64,000 nt of DNA from Streptomyces sp. R41 (lineage in GTDB: Bacteria; Actinomycetota; Actinomycetes; Streptomycetales; Streptomycetaceae), in the NCBI RefSeq assembly GCF_041053055.1, contig NZ_CP163443.1, positions 6,679,001-6,743,000 of the forward strand. The letters run 5' to 3'. Both the position numbers and the translations under genes were made by a program. Below the pieces are notes generated by a model. The model did no database searches, was not told where the DNA came from, and was given only the letters and a program-made list of their open reading frames with translations. Position 1 is the first letter of the stretch. The number at the start of each line of letters is the position of its first letter. Shown one piece after another: positions 42,801 through 51,094 of the stretch.

Positions 42801-43676
42801 ATGAGAAAGCCTCTCGTTGCCGCGCTCTTCGCCCTGGTGATCGCCGGGGCAGGCGTGGCACCCGCGGTCGCGGCGCCCGTGACCACGAAGACCTCGGCCA
42901 CAAAGACCTCGGCCACAAAGAGCACGACCGCTCCCACGATCCAGGCCGTCAACTTCGCCGGCACCGTCTCGCTCAGCAACTGCTCCGGCTCCGTCATCCG
43001 CTTCCCGAACTCCGAGGACGACGACCCGGCGCTGGTGCTCACCAACGGCCACTGCCTGGAGACCGGCTTCCCGGAGCCCGGCGAGGTCATCGTCGACCAG
43101 GCGTCCAGCCGTAGCTTCGGTCTGCTCAACTCCTCGGCCACGAGGGTCGGGACGCTGCGCGCGAGCAAGGTCGCGTACTCGACGATGACCGACACCGACG
43201 TCACGATCTACCAGCTCACCACCACCTACGCGCGGATCAAGAGCACGTACGGCATCAGCGCGCTCACGCTTCAGGACACGCATCCGGTCGCCGGTACCGC
43301 CATCACGGTCGTCTCCGGCTACTGGAAGCGGACCTACGCGTGCAACATCGACGGCTTCGTCTACCGCCTCAAGGAAGGCGACTGGACCTGGAAGGACTCG
43401 GTCCGCTACACCTCCGCCTGCCAGACCATCGGCGGCACCTCGGGCTCGCCGGTCATCGACAACGCCACCGGCAAGGTCGTCGCCGTCAACAACACCGGCA
43501 ACGAAGACGGCGAGCGCTGCACCGAGAACAACCCGTGCGAGGTCGACGCGAACGGCAATGTGACCGTCCGCGAGGGCATCAACTACGCCGAGGAGACGTA
43601 CCAGATCGCCCCGTGCTTCGGCCTCGACAACAAGCTCGACCTGAGCCGCACCGGGTGCACCCTGCCCAAGCCGTAA
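42801..43676 (+). CDS. Secreted trypsin-like serine protease
   Basis: 291 residues. A Sec signal (MRKPLVAALFALVIAGAGVA, cut after AVAA) precedes a short Thr/Ser/Lys-rich repeat (KTSATKTSATKST) and a chymotrypsin-like domain. The catalytic triad is visible: His in LVLTNGHCLE, Asp in DTDVTIYQL, Ser in GGTSGSPVID. Several cysteines suggest disulphides. GAGGGG lies about 8 nt upstream of the ATG. It ends 18 bp from the convergent D-aminoacylase gene. Confidence 0.88.
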   Translation: MRKPLVAALFALVIAGAGVAPAVAAPVTTKTSATKTSATKSTTAPTIQAVNFAGTVSLSNCSGSVIRFPNSEDDDPALVLTNGHCLETGFPEPGEVIVDQASSRSFGLLNSSATRVGTLRASKVAYSTMTDTDVTIYQLTTTYARIKSTYGISALTLQDTHPVAGTAITVVSGYWKRTYACNIDGFVYRLKEGDWTWKDSVRYTSACQTIGGTSGSPVIDNATGKVVAVNNTGNEDGERCTENNPCEVDANGNVTVREGINYAEETYQIAPCFGLDNKLDLSRTGCTLPKP

Positions 43677-43694
43677 GGAGGTGGGGGCGGGCGG

Positions 43695-45305
43695 TCACCG
43701 GGGAGTACGGCGGACCGCCCGTCCCGCCAGTACGTCCGTCCTGCGCCCGTCCTCGATCACGAAGCGGCCGTCGACGAGGACGTGCGGGATGCCCGTCGGC
43801 AGCGTGCGGGGCGCCTCGAAGGTCGAGCCCGCCGCGACCGTGGCCGGGTCGAAGAGGACCAGGTCGGCGCGGTATCCCTCGCGGACGAGCCCGCGGTCGG
43901 GCAGGCGCAGGCGGGCGGCGGGACGGCCGGTGAGATGGGCGACGCACTCCTCCAGGGACAGGACGCCCAACTCCCGCACGTACCGCCCGAGATACTGCGG
44001 GAAGGTGCCGTACGCGCGCGGGTGCGGTTTGTCGCCCCGCAGGATGCCGTCGGAGCCGCCCGTGTGCACGGGGTGCCGCATGATCGCCTGGACGTTCTCC
44101 TCGTGGCCGACGTGCTGGAGGATCGTCGAGCCGAGCCGGTCGTCGAGGAGGAGACGGCGGGCGGTCACCCAGGGGGCCTCGCCGCGCTGGTCCGCGGACT
44201 GCCGGACCGTCCTGCCCACGTAGGGCGCGAGCGCCGGGTCGATCACTCCCGAGATCTCGATGGTGTCCCACTCGATGGGCACGCCGTGGCAGCCGTCGGC
44301 GCCGACGACCTCCATGTGGTGCCGGATCCGTTCGGCGGTGTCCTCGTCCGCCAGTCGCTCGAGGATCGCCTCCGGGCCGCCCTCGCTCGCCCAGCTCGGC
44401 AGCATGGCGACGAGAGTCGTACACCCGGGGGTGTAGGGGTACGTGTCCAGGCTGATGTCCGCGCCCTGTGCCAGCGCCTTGTCCAGGAGGGCGAGCAGGT
44501 CCGGGGCCTTCCCCTTGTTCACGCCGAAGTTCATGGTGGAGTGGGCCAGGTGGAGCGGGCAGCCGGCCTCGCGGGTGAGGGCCACCATCTCCTCGTACGC
44601 CTCCAGGGCGCCCGCCCCGTACGAGCGGTGGTGCGGGCAGTAGTAGCCGCCGTACTCGGCGACCACCCGGCACAGCTCGGTGAGCTCGGCGTCCTCGGCG
44701 TACATCCCGGGCGTGTACGTCAGCCCGGAGGACATGCCGACCGCGCCCTGCTCCATCCCCTCGGCGACCAACTGCCGCATCCGGTCCAGCTCTTGGGGTG
44801 TGGCCGCCCGGTCCTCCCAGCCGACGGCGAGCATGCGGACGGTGCCCTGCGGGATGAGGTACGCCGCGTTCACGGCGATCCCGCGATCCAGCCGGTCCAG
44901 ATACTCGCCGACCGACCGCCAGTCGAAGTCGATGTCGTCGCCGTACCCGTTCCAGCCGGTGATCGCGCGGCGCACCTCGGCGAGCGTCCGGTCGTCCACC
45001 GGCGCGTACGACAGGCCGTCCTGGCCGAGGACCTCCAGGGTCACGCCCTGCGCCGCCTTCGCGCTGTGGTCCGGGTCCCGGAGCAGCGCGAGGTCGCTGT
45101 GCGCGTGCATGTCGATGAAACCGGGGGAGAGGACGAGACCCTCGGCGTCCAGGACGCGGCGGGCGACCGGGCGCAGACAGCCGGCCGCCGCGGCCTCCTT
45201 GACCACGGTGGTGATCCTGCCGCCCTCGATGCCCACGTCGGCGCGGTACGAGGGCTCTCCGGTGCCGTCGACGACCTCCGCGTCGCGGATGACGAGATCC
45301 ATCAC
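43695..45305 (-). CDS. N-acyl-D-amino-acid deacylase (D-aminoacylase)
   Basis: 536 residues of the amidohydrolase superfamily. It hydrolyses N-acyl-D-amino acids to free D-amino acids. Metal-binding GFIDMHAHSD near residue 65, the D-aminoacylase-type GMSSGLTYTPGMYA, HHRSYGAGALEAYEE, and the conserved HTGGSDGILRGDKPHPRAYG (exactly 20 residues, the family's signature stretch) are all present. The ATG at 45303-45305 or the next codon is the start. It lies 9 bp downstream of the deaminase gene in the same direction, so the two form an operon. Confidence 0.92.
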   Translation of the reverse strand: MMDLVIRDAEVVDGTGEPSYRADVGIEGGRITTVVKEAAAAGCLRPVARRVLDAEGLVLSPGFIDMHAHSDLALLRDPDHSAKAAQGVTLEVLGQDGLSYAPVDDRTLAEVRRAITGWNGYGDDIDFDWRSVGEYLDRLDRGIAVNAAYLIPQGTVRMLAVGWEDRAATPQELDRMRQLVAEGMEQGAVGMSSGLTYTPGMYAEDAELTELCRVVAEYGGYYCPHHRSYGAGALEAYEEMVALTREAGCPLHLAHSTMNFGVNKGKAPDLLALLDKALAQGADISLDTYPYTPGCTTLVAMLPSWASEGGPEAILERLADEDTAERIRHHMEVVGADGCHGVPIEWDTIEISGVIDPALAPYVGRTVRQSADQRGEAPWVTARRLLLDDRLGSTILQHVGHEENVQAIMRHPVHTGGSDGILRGDKPHPRAYGTFPQYLGRYVRELGVLSLEECVAHLTGRPAARLRLPDRGLVREGYRADLVLFDPATVAAGSTFEAPRTLPTGIPHVLVDGRFVIEDGRRTDVLAGRAVRRTPR

Positions 45306-45314
45306 AGGGGCCTC

Positions 45315-46592
45315 CTAGAAGAACGTGCGGACGTAGTCGACGACCGTGCCGTCCGCCTCCACCACCGGGATCAGCTGCCATTTGTCGAAGGACGTGCACG
45401 GGTGGGACAACCCCATGCCCACCCAGTCGCCGACCTGGAGGTCCGCCTCCGAGGACGTGCCGAGCCAGGCGTGCTGGTCGGAGAGGCCGGTGACCGTGAT
45501 GCCCGTCGCGGGGCGCTCGGCGCCGTCCCGGCGTACGACCTGGGCGAAGGGGAGGTCCAGGTCGTACGCCGCGTCCCGCTTGCCCGCGTTGGTGAAGGCC
45601 TGGTCGGGGGAGGGGCGCGAGACGACCTGGGACCAGAGGCGGAAGGCGGGGTGCAGGGCACCCTCCTCCGGGATGCGGGTGAAGGGGGTGATTTTGCGGT
45701 AGTGGCCGTCGTCGTGCGAGACGTACGCGCCGGAGCGCAGCAACTTCAGGACGGGGAGGGAGAGTTCGGGGATGTCCGCGAAGACGTCGGCCACCGCGTC
45801 GAACCAGGCGCTGCCGCCCGCGCTGACGACGATCTCGTCGAGCCCCGCGAACCGGCCCGCCTTGTCGAAGTCCGCCGCCAGCGCGGTCAGCCGGTGCAGC
45901 CAGGCGTGCACGCGCTCGGGGTCCGCCTGCGGGACCTCGCCCTCGTAGCCCGCCACGCCGACCAGGCGGAGCGTCCGCGTCGCGGCCACCGCGTCGGCGA
46001 CCGCCGCGCACTCCGCCTCCCTGCGGACGCCGGTGCGGGCACCCTCTCCGGCGGCGAGTTCGACGACGACGTCCACGGGGCGGGAGGTCCCGCGCAGCGC
46101 CGCGTCCATCAGCTCGACGCCGCGTACGGAGTCGACGTAACAGATGAAGCGGAAGTCCGGGTCCGCGGCCAGCTCGGCGGCGATCCAGCGCAGCGCCGCC
46201 GCGTCGACGAGCTCGTTCGCGAGGAAGATCCGGTCGATCCCGAACTCCCTTGCCACCCGCACCTGGTGGGGCACCGCGAGCGTGATGCCCCAGGCGCCGT
46301 GCTCGATCTGCTTCCAGAACAGCTGGGGCGCCATCGAGGTCTTGCCGTGCGGGGCGAAGGCGAGGCCGTGGCGGGCCGCGTAGGTCTCCATGAGTTCGAG
46401 GTTGTGCGTCAGGCGCTCGGCGGAGAGGGCGAGGACGGGGGTGGTGAAGCCGTCCGTGAAGAGGTTGCGGTGCTCGGCGGCCAGCTCGCCGACGGTCTGG
46501 CCCGCGGCGTCCGGGGGGAGGCCCTTGAAGCGGTGGTCGACGCGGTCCGCCGTGAGTGCGGCCAGCTGTGCTGCGGCGGTGTCGGCGCCCAT
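45315..46592 (-). CDS. PLP amino-acid deaminase, DSD1/D-threonine-aldolase family (fold type III)
   Basis: 425 residues. An alanine-racemase-type TIM barrel with the PLP lysine in FAPHGKTSMAPQLF (about residue 84) and a C-terminal beta domain (VGDWVGMGLSHPCTSFDKWQLIPV) that in DSD1-type D-serine dehydratases carries zinc ligands (His and Cys in SHPCTS). It is predicted to deaminate a D-amino acid such as D-serine to a 2-oxo acid, or to act as an aldolase. ATG 46590-46592. It is divergent from the sugar-kinase gene, with an IclR-type palindrome between. Confidence 0.88.
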   Translation of the reverse strand: MGADTAAAQLAALTADRVDHRFKGLPPDAAGQTVGELAAEHRNLFTDGFTTPVLALSAERLTHNLELMETYAARHGLAFAPHGKTSMAPQLFWKQIEHGAWGITLAVPHQVRVAREFGIDRIFLANELVDAAALRWIAAELAADPDFRFICYVDSVRGVELMDAALRGTSRPVDVVVELAAGEGARTGVRREAECAAVADAVAATRTLRLVGVAGYEGEVPQADPERVHAWLHRLTALAADFDKAGRFAGLDEIVVSAGGSAWFDAVADVFADIPELSLPVLKLLRSGAYVSHDDGHYRKITPFTRIPEEGALHPAFRLWSQVVSRPSPDQAFTNAGKRDAAYDLDLPFAQVVRRDGAERPATGITVTGLSDQHAWLGTSSEADLQVGDWVGMGLSHPCTSFDKWQLIPVVEADGTVVDYVRTFF

Positions 46593-46647
46593 GGGGCCTC
46601 CCTTGATGAGGTGCGGTGCGATGCGCTGCGGGTGTCTTGCTGGCAGA

Positions 46648-46662
46648 TTGCACTATGTGCAA
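46648..46662. promoter_or_regulatory. IclR-type palindrome between divergent operons
   Basis: TTGCACTATGTGCAA: perfect 6-bp arms around TAT. It sits 56 bp before the deaminase start and 107 bp before the kinase start, so one regulator could control both operons. A degenerate copy TTGCGTATGTCGC follows at about 46669. The IclR gene is in the rightward operon. Confidence 0.65.
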
Positions 46663-46768
46663 CGGTCATTGCGTATGTCGCTTACTGCTGTCTAACATCC
46701 CAGCCAACGCAGGGTCAACGGTGCACGGAACGCGCCTTTGACCGCGAGAGCAAGGAGCCCCCGTCATC

Positions 46769-48049
46769 GTGCCCCCCAACGGACCCGCAGGTGCCGCGCC
46801 CCACGACGCCGACGACGATGCCGATGCCGTCCGCCTCGACGGCCTCGACGGCCTCGTCGACGTGGTCGCGCTCGGCGAGTCCATGGTCACGTTCCTGCCG
46901 TCCCGCCCGGGACGCCTCGCCGACGTGCCGTCGTTCGAGCGGGGGATCGGGGGCGCGGAGTCGAACGTGGCGTGCGTGCTGGCCTCGGCCGGGCACTCCG
47001 TGCGCTGGGTCGGCCGGGTCGGCGCCGACGGGTTCGGCGACCACCTGGTGGAGGAGATCGCCGGATACGGCGTCGACACCGACGCCGTACGACGGGATCC
47101 GGCGCGCCCGACCGGCGTCTACTTCCGTACGGCGGGCGACCGGGCGAGCGACGCCCACGAGGTGGCGTACTACCGGGCAGGGTCCGCCGCCTCCGCGATG
47201 GCGGTCGACACCGTGGACCTGGACGCCGTCCGCGCGGGCCGCGTGCTGCATCTGTCCGGCATCACCGCCGCGCTGTCCAGCGACTGCCTGACTCTGGTGA
47301 GGGAGCTGACCGCACCCCGGCCCGCCCGCCCCCTTGTGTCGTTCGACGTGAATCACCGCGTGAACCTCTGGAACGGCCAGGACCCGGGCGCCGTCCTCCT
47401 GGAACTGGCCCGCGGCAGCGACCTCGTCTTCGTGGGCGAGGACGAGGCCGAGGCCGCGTGGGGCCTCATGGGCGGCGCGACCGCGATCCGCGCGGCGCTG
47501 CCGGAACCGCGGGCGCTGGTCGTGAAGCAGGGGGTGCGGGGGGCGACGCTCTTCGAGCGTGAGGACACGGCCAATGCCGGTGCTCCGGGCGGCGAGTGGG
47601 CGACGGCAGTCGCAGCCGGGGCGCCGGTCCTCGACCGTGCGCCCGTCGACGTGGCCCCTGCCGGGGAGCGCGCACATGCCGATGCGGCGCTCGTCCGCGG
47701 CCGTGCGCCCGCCGTCGCGGCACCCGCCCGTGACACCGTCACCTTCGTCCCCTCCCTCCGCGTCGACGTCGTCGCCCCCGTCGGCGCCGGAGACGCCTTC
47801 GCCGCCGGGTTCCTCTCCGCCACGCTGCGGGGGCTCCCGGCCAAGGACCGGCTGCGGCACGGTCACCTCATGGCCGCCGCCGCGCTCACCGTCCCCGGTG
47901 ACCTGGCCGCGCCGCCCTCCCGGGACCACGCCGACCGGCTGGCCGCTCTGGACGACGGTGCGTGGGAGACACTTCGACTCGGCCCCGGCTGGACCGAAGC
48001 CGTCGACCAAGCCGTCGATCGGGCCGAGGAGGAGGTACGTACCCCATGA
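46769..48049 (+). CDS. PfkB-family sugar kinase (2-keto-3-deoxygluconate kinase-like)
   Basis: 426 residues. Ribokinase fold: ALGESMVTFLPSRPG, the substrate-binding GGAESNVACVLAS, SFDVNHRVNLW and the catalytic ATP-anion loop APVGAGDAFAAGFLS. It resembles KdgK and related sugar/sugar-acid kinases; the exact sugar is unknown. A stretch of about 60 residues before the catalytic loop (from ANAGAPGGEWATAVAAG to ARDTVTFVPS) is an Ala/Pro/Arg-rich insertion not normally found in the family. GTG start after AAGGAG. The stop overlaps the IclR gene. Confidence 0.88.
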   Translation: MPPNGPAGAAPHDADDDADAVRLDGLDGLVDVVALGESMVTFLPSRPGRLADVPSFERGIGGAESNVACVLASAGHSVRWVGRVGADGFGDHLVEEIAGYGVDTDAVRRDPARPTGVYFRTAGDRASDAHEVAYYRAGSAASAMAVDTVDLDAVRAGRVLHLSGITAALSSDCLTLVRELTAPRPARPLVSFDVNHRVNLWNGQDPGAVLLELARGSDLVFVGEDEAEAAWGLMGGATAIRAALPEPRALVVKQGVRGATLFEREDTANAGAPGGEWATAVAAGAPVLDRAPVDVAPAGERAHADAALVRGRAPAVAAPARDTVTFVPSLRVDVVAPVGAGDAFAAGFLSATLRGLPAKDRLRHGHLMAAAALTVPGDLAAPPSRDHADRLAALDDGAWETLRLGPGWTEAVDQAVDRAEEEVRTP

Positions 48050-48804
48050 GCCAGACCGTCGACCGAGCGCTGAGCATCCTGCCGCTGCTCGCCGAGGGGC
48101 CCGCCGACCTAGGGCAGGTCGCCGACCGCCTCGGCGTCCACAAGTCCACGGCGCTCCGCCTCCTGCGCACGCTCCACGAGCACGGTCTGGTCTACCGCCA
48201 GTCCGACCAGCGCTACCGCCTCGGCGCCCGCCTCTTCGCCCTCGCCCAGGAGGCCGTCGAGAACCTGGACATCCGGGAGATCGCCCACCCCCACCTCGTA
48301 AGCCTGAACGAGCAGTGCGGGCACACCGTCCACCTCGCGGTGTACGAGGAGAACGAGGTCCTCTACATCGACAAGGTGGAGAGCCGCTACCCCGTGCGCA
48401 TGTACTCGCGGATCGGGAAGCCCGTCGCCATCACCGTCGCCGCCGTCGCGAAGCTGCTGCTCGCCGACCTGCCCGAGGCCGAGCGCCGCGTCCTCGCGGA
48501 GAAGCTCGACTACCCCATGTACACGGCCCGTTCGATCCCGAGCGCCCCCGCCTTCCTCAAGGAGTTGGCGACGGTGCGCGAACAGGGCTGGGCCACCGAC
48601 CTCGGTGGCCACGAGGAGTCCATCAACTGCGTCGCCGCCCCCATCCGCGGCGCCGACGGACGCGTCGCCGCCGCCATGTCGGTCTCCGCGCCCAACGTCG
48701 TCGTCACGGCCGAAGAACTCCTCACGCTGCTCCCGCTGGTGCGCCGTACCGCTGACGCCATCAGCCGCGACTACTCCGGAAAGCCCCCGAAGGACCCCAG
48801 TTAA
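48046..48804 (+). CDS. IclR-family transcriptional regulator
   Basis: 252 residues. The N-terminal winged helix (TVDRALSILPLLAEGP, DLGQVADRLGVHKSTALRLLRTL) and the C-terminal GAF-like IclR effector domain (HLAVYEENEVLYIDKVES, and CVAAPIRGADGRVAAAMSVSAP) are both complete. ATG 48046 overlaps the kinase TGA by 4 bp. It is the natural candidate to bind the palindrome at 46648 and control both operons of this locus. The effector is probably a sugar acid or amino acid of the pathway. Confidence 0.93.
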   Translation: MSQTVDRALSILPLLAEGPADLGQVADRLGVHKSTALRLLRTLHEHGLVYRQSDQRYRLGARLFALAQEAVENLDIREIAHPHLVSLNEQCGHTVHLAVYEENEVLYIDKVESRYPVRMYSRIGKPVAITVAAVAKLLLADLPEAERRVLAEKLDYPMYTARSIPSAPAFLKELATVREQGWATDLGGHEESINCVAAPIRGADGRVAAAMSVSAPNVVVTAEELLTLLPLVRRTADAISRDYSGKPPKDPS

Positions 48805-48813
48805 GGACCCCGC

Positions 48814-49224
48814 ATGACAGACAAGATCGCGCTCACGCCCAAGACCCACACCACCCCGCCCGCCAAGTTCTCGCACGGCGTGAAGAAGGGGAACATCCTC
48901 CAGGTCGCCGGACAGGTGGGCTTCCTGCCGGCCGAGGAGGGCAAGCCCCCGACGCCCGCAGGCCCGACCCTGCGCGAGCAGACCCTCCAGACCCTCGCCA
49001 ACGTCCGGGCGATCCTCGAAGAGGGCGGCGCGAGCTGGGACGACGCGATGATGATCCGTGTCTACCTCACGGACGTCGACCACTTCGCCGAGATGAACCA
49101 GATCTACAACGCCTACTTCGAGGAGCAGGGCCTCACCGCGCCCCCCGCCGCCCGCACGACGGTCTACGTCGGCCTGCCGGCCGGACTCCTCATCGAGATC
49201 GACGCGCTGGCCGTACTCGGCTGA
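48814..49224 (+). CDS. RidA-family enamine/imine deaminase
   Basis: 136 residues of the YjgF/RidA family. It hydrolyses reactive enamines such as 2-aminoacrylate, released by PLP deaminases. Family motifs are FSHGVKKGNILQVAGQVG, TLQTLANVRAILEEGGASWDDAMMIRVY in two parts, and AARTTVYVGLP with the conserved arginine that binds the carboxylate. It starts 9 bp after the IclR gene. Its location beside a D-amino-acid deaminase gene is functionally coherent. Confidence 0.93.
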   Translation: MTDKIALTPKTHTTPPAKFSHGVKKGNILQVAGQVGFLPAEEGKPPTPAGPTLREQTLQTLANVRAILEEGGASWDDAMMIRVYLTDVDHFAEMNQIYNAYFEEQGLTAPPAARTTVYVGLPAGLLIEIDALAVLG

Positions 49225-49335
49225 CGTCACTCCTGAGCCGAGGCTCGTCACTCCTGAGCCGACGCTCATCACCCGTGAGCTGACGCTCATCACTCCTGAG
49301 TCGACGCTCATCACCCGTGAGCTGGCGCTCCTTCC
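49219..49335. repeat. 21-bp tandem repeat array
   Basis: Four successive 21-bp units at 49237-49257, 49258-49278, 49279-49299 and 49300-49320, with partial units on both sides. The core is GACGCTCATCAC. Units alternate between CACTCCTGA and CACCCGTGA endings, giving a 42-bp higher-order period. It directly follows the RidA stop. Confidence 0.85.
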
Positions 49336-49482
49336 TCAACTCACGCACTCCGTACGTCGTCACGGTGCGGCGCCCGTCATCCCGGGGCGCCGCGCCGCGA
49401 TACCCCCTGCCCGCGACTGTGCCCAGTGGGGGGACACCCCCCAAACCTCCCGGACCATGCACTTACGAAACAGAGGCCCTCC

Positions 49483-50982
49483 ATGCCGTCCCCCTTGTTG
49501 TCGTATCCGCTCGCCGCGACAGCCCCAGCCACCCCCGAGACCCCACCCCACACCGGTGGCCTGCTCCTCCTCGTCGACGGCACCGCAGGCCTGCTCACGG
49601 TCGCCGCCCTCGGTATCGCCCTCCTCCTGGTCCTCATCATCAAGGCCAGACTCCAGCCGTTCGTCGCCCTGCTCGCCGTCTCCATAGCCGTCGGCCTCTC
49701 GGCCGGACTCTCGGTCACCGAGCTCTTCGGTACGGTCCAGCGGTCCACGGCCGTCTCCGTCATCGAGTCCGGCATGGGCGGCATCCTCGGCCATGTCGCG
49801 ATCATCATCGGCCTGGGCACCATGCTCGGCGCGATCCTCGAAGTCAGCGGCGGCGCCGAGGTGTTGGCGTCCCGGCTGCTCAACCTCTTCGGCGAGAAGC
49901 GGGCGCCGCTGGCGATGGGCCTCACGGGCCTGATCTTCGGCATCCCGGTCTTCTTCGACGTCGGCATCTTCGTCCTCGCGCCGATCGTGTACGCCGCTGC
50001 CAAGCGCTCCGGCAAGTCGATCCTGCTCTACTGCATGCCGCTGCTGGCCGGCCTGTCGATGACCCACGCGTTCCTGCCGCCGCACCCCGGACCCGTCGCA
50101 GCCGCCGGGCTGCTGCACGTGCAACTCGGCTGGGTCATCCTGATGGGCATCGTCTGCGGCATCCCCGCCGTGCTCGCCGCCTGGGTCTTCTCCGCCTGGA
50201 TCGGCAAGCGGATCTTCGTCGCCGTACCGCAGGACATGGTCGAGGCCGCCGCCGAGGCGAAGCTCGCCGTCATCAACGAACAGCGCGAGGCGGGCGTCGA
50301 GCCCCAGGAGAAGCCGGTGCCGCTCGGCACGGTCCTCGGCATCATCGGTACGCCGCTGGTGCTGATCCTCGCGGCCACCTTCTCCTCGATCGCCCTCGAC
50401 CCCTCCACCGGCCGCTCGGTCATCGAGTTCTTCGGCAGCCCCTTCGTGGCTCTGACGATCGCCCTGCTGCTCGCGTACTACCTGCTGGGCATCCGCCGTG
50501 GCTGGTCCCGCAAGTCCCTTGAGACGGTGTCGACCTCGTCCCTGAAGCCGGTCGGCAACATCCTGCTCGTGGTCGGCGCGGGCGGCATCTTCGGCGCCGT
50601 GCTGAAGGCGAGCGGTGTCGCCCAGGCCCTCTCCGACACCTTCAACGACGTCGGCCTCCCGGTGATCGTCCTCTCCTACCTGATCTCCGTGGTCCTGCGG
50701 GTCGCGCAGGGCTCGGCGACGGTCGCGATCGTCACCACGGCCGGCATCGTGGCGCCCCTGCTCGCCGAGGGCCACCACTCCCAGGCCTTCGTCGCCCTCG
50801 TCATCATGGCGATCTCGGCGGGCTCCATCTTCGCCTCCCACGTCAACGACGGCGGCTTCTGGATGGTCGCCAAGTACTTCGGCATCTCCGAGCGCGACAC
50901 CCTCAAGTCCTGGACCGTCCTGGAAACGGTGCTGTCGGTGGCGGGCTTCGCGGTCGCGGCGGTGCTGAGCCTCTTCGTCTAG
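49483..50982 (+). CDS. GntP/DsdX-family H+ symporter (gluconate or D-serine permease type)
   Basis: 499 residues with 12-14 membrane helices. Gluconate-permease features include LIFGIPVFFDVGIFVLAPIV and the C-terminal VLRVAQGSATVAIVTTAGIVAP, plus FASHVNDGGFWMV. The family covers gluconate, related sugar acids and, in DsdX, D-serine. The company of a D-aminoacylase and a DSD1-type deaminase favours a D-amino acid, while the neighbouring KDG-type kinase favours a sugar acid. AGAGG precedes the ATG. A short hairpin (50981-50999) follows the stop. Confidence 0.9.
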   Translation: MPSPLLSYPLAATAPATPETPPHTGGLLLLVDGTAGLLTVAALGIALLLVLIIKARLQPFVALLAVSIAVGLSAGLSVTELFGTVQRSTAVSVIESGMGGILGHVAIIIGLGTMLGAILEVSGGAEVLASRLLNLFGEKRAPLAMGLTGLIFGIPVFFDVGIFVLAPIVYAAAKRSGKSILLYCMPLLAGLSMTHAFLPPHPGPVAAAGLLHVQLGWVILMGIVCGIPAVLAAWVFSAWIGKRIFVAVPQDMVEAAAEAKLAVINEQREAGVEPQEKPVPLGTVLGIIGTPLVLILAATFSSIALDPSTGRSVIEFFGSPFVALTIALLLAYYLLGIRRGWSRKSLETVSTSSLKPVGNILLVVGAGGIFGAVLKASGVAQALSDTFNDVGLPVIVLSYLISVVLRVAQGSATVAIVTTAGIVAPLLAEGHHSQAFVALVIMAISAGSIFASHVNDGGFWMVAKYFGISERDTLKSWTVLETVLSVAGFAVAAVLSLFV

Positions 50983-51094
50983 GTCCCCGTCCAGGACCTC
51001 CCATCTCGCGGGGCCACCCGTCTCTCCGCTCCCTCGGTCAGGCCTGATCGGCAGTACTGTGACCCTTCCGGAGGCAGGGCAGGGGGAGTTGAGG

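Noticed and set aside
43579..47291. Two open frames of more than 1000 codons (1027 aa on minus, 1169 aa on plus) over the D-aminoacylase, deaminase and kinase genes
   Set aside because: They are frame shadows of G/C-rich genes: arginine/proline/glycine-rich products without domains, while the genes in the other frames have full family motifs.
49237..49320. Possible CRISPR array or coding heptapeptide repeat
   Set aside because: No spacers; the 21-bp period gives a repeated heptapeptide only in shadow frames running into the RidA and IclR genes.
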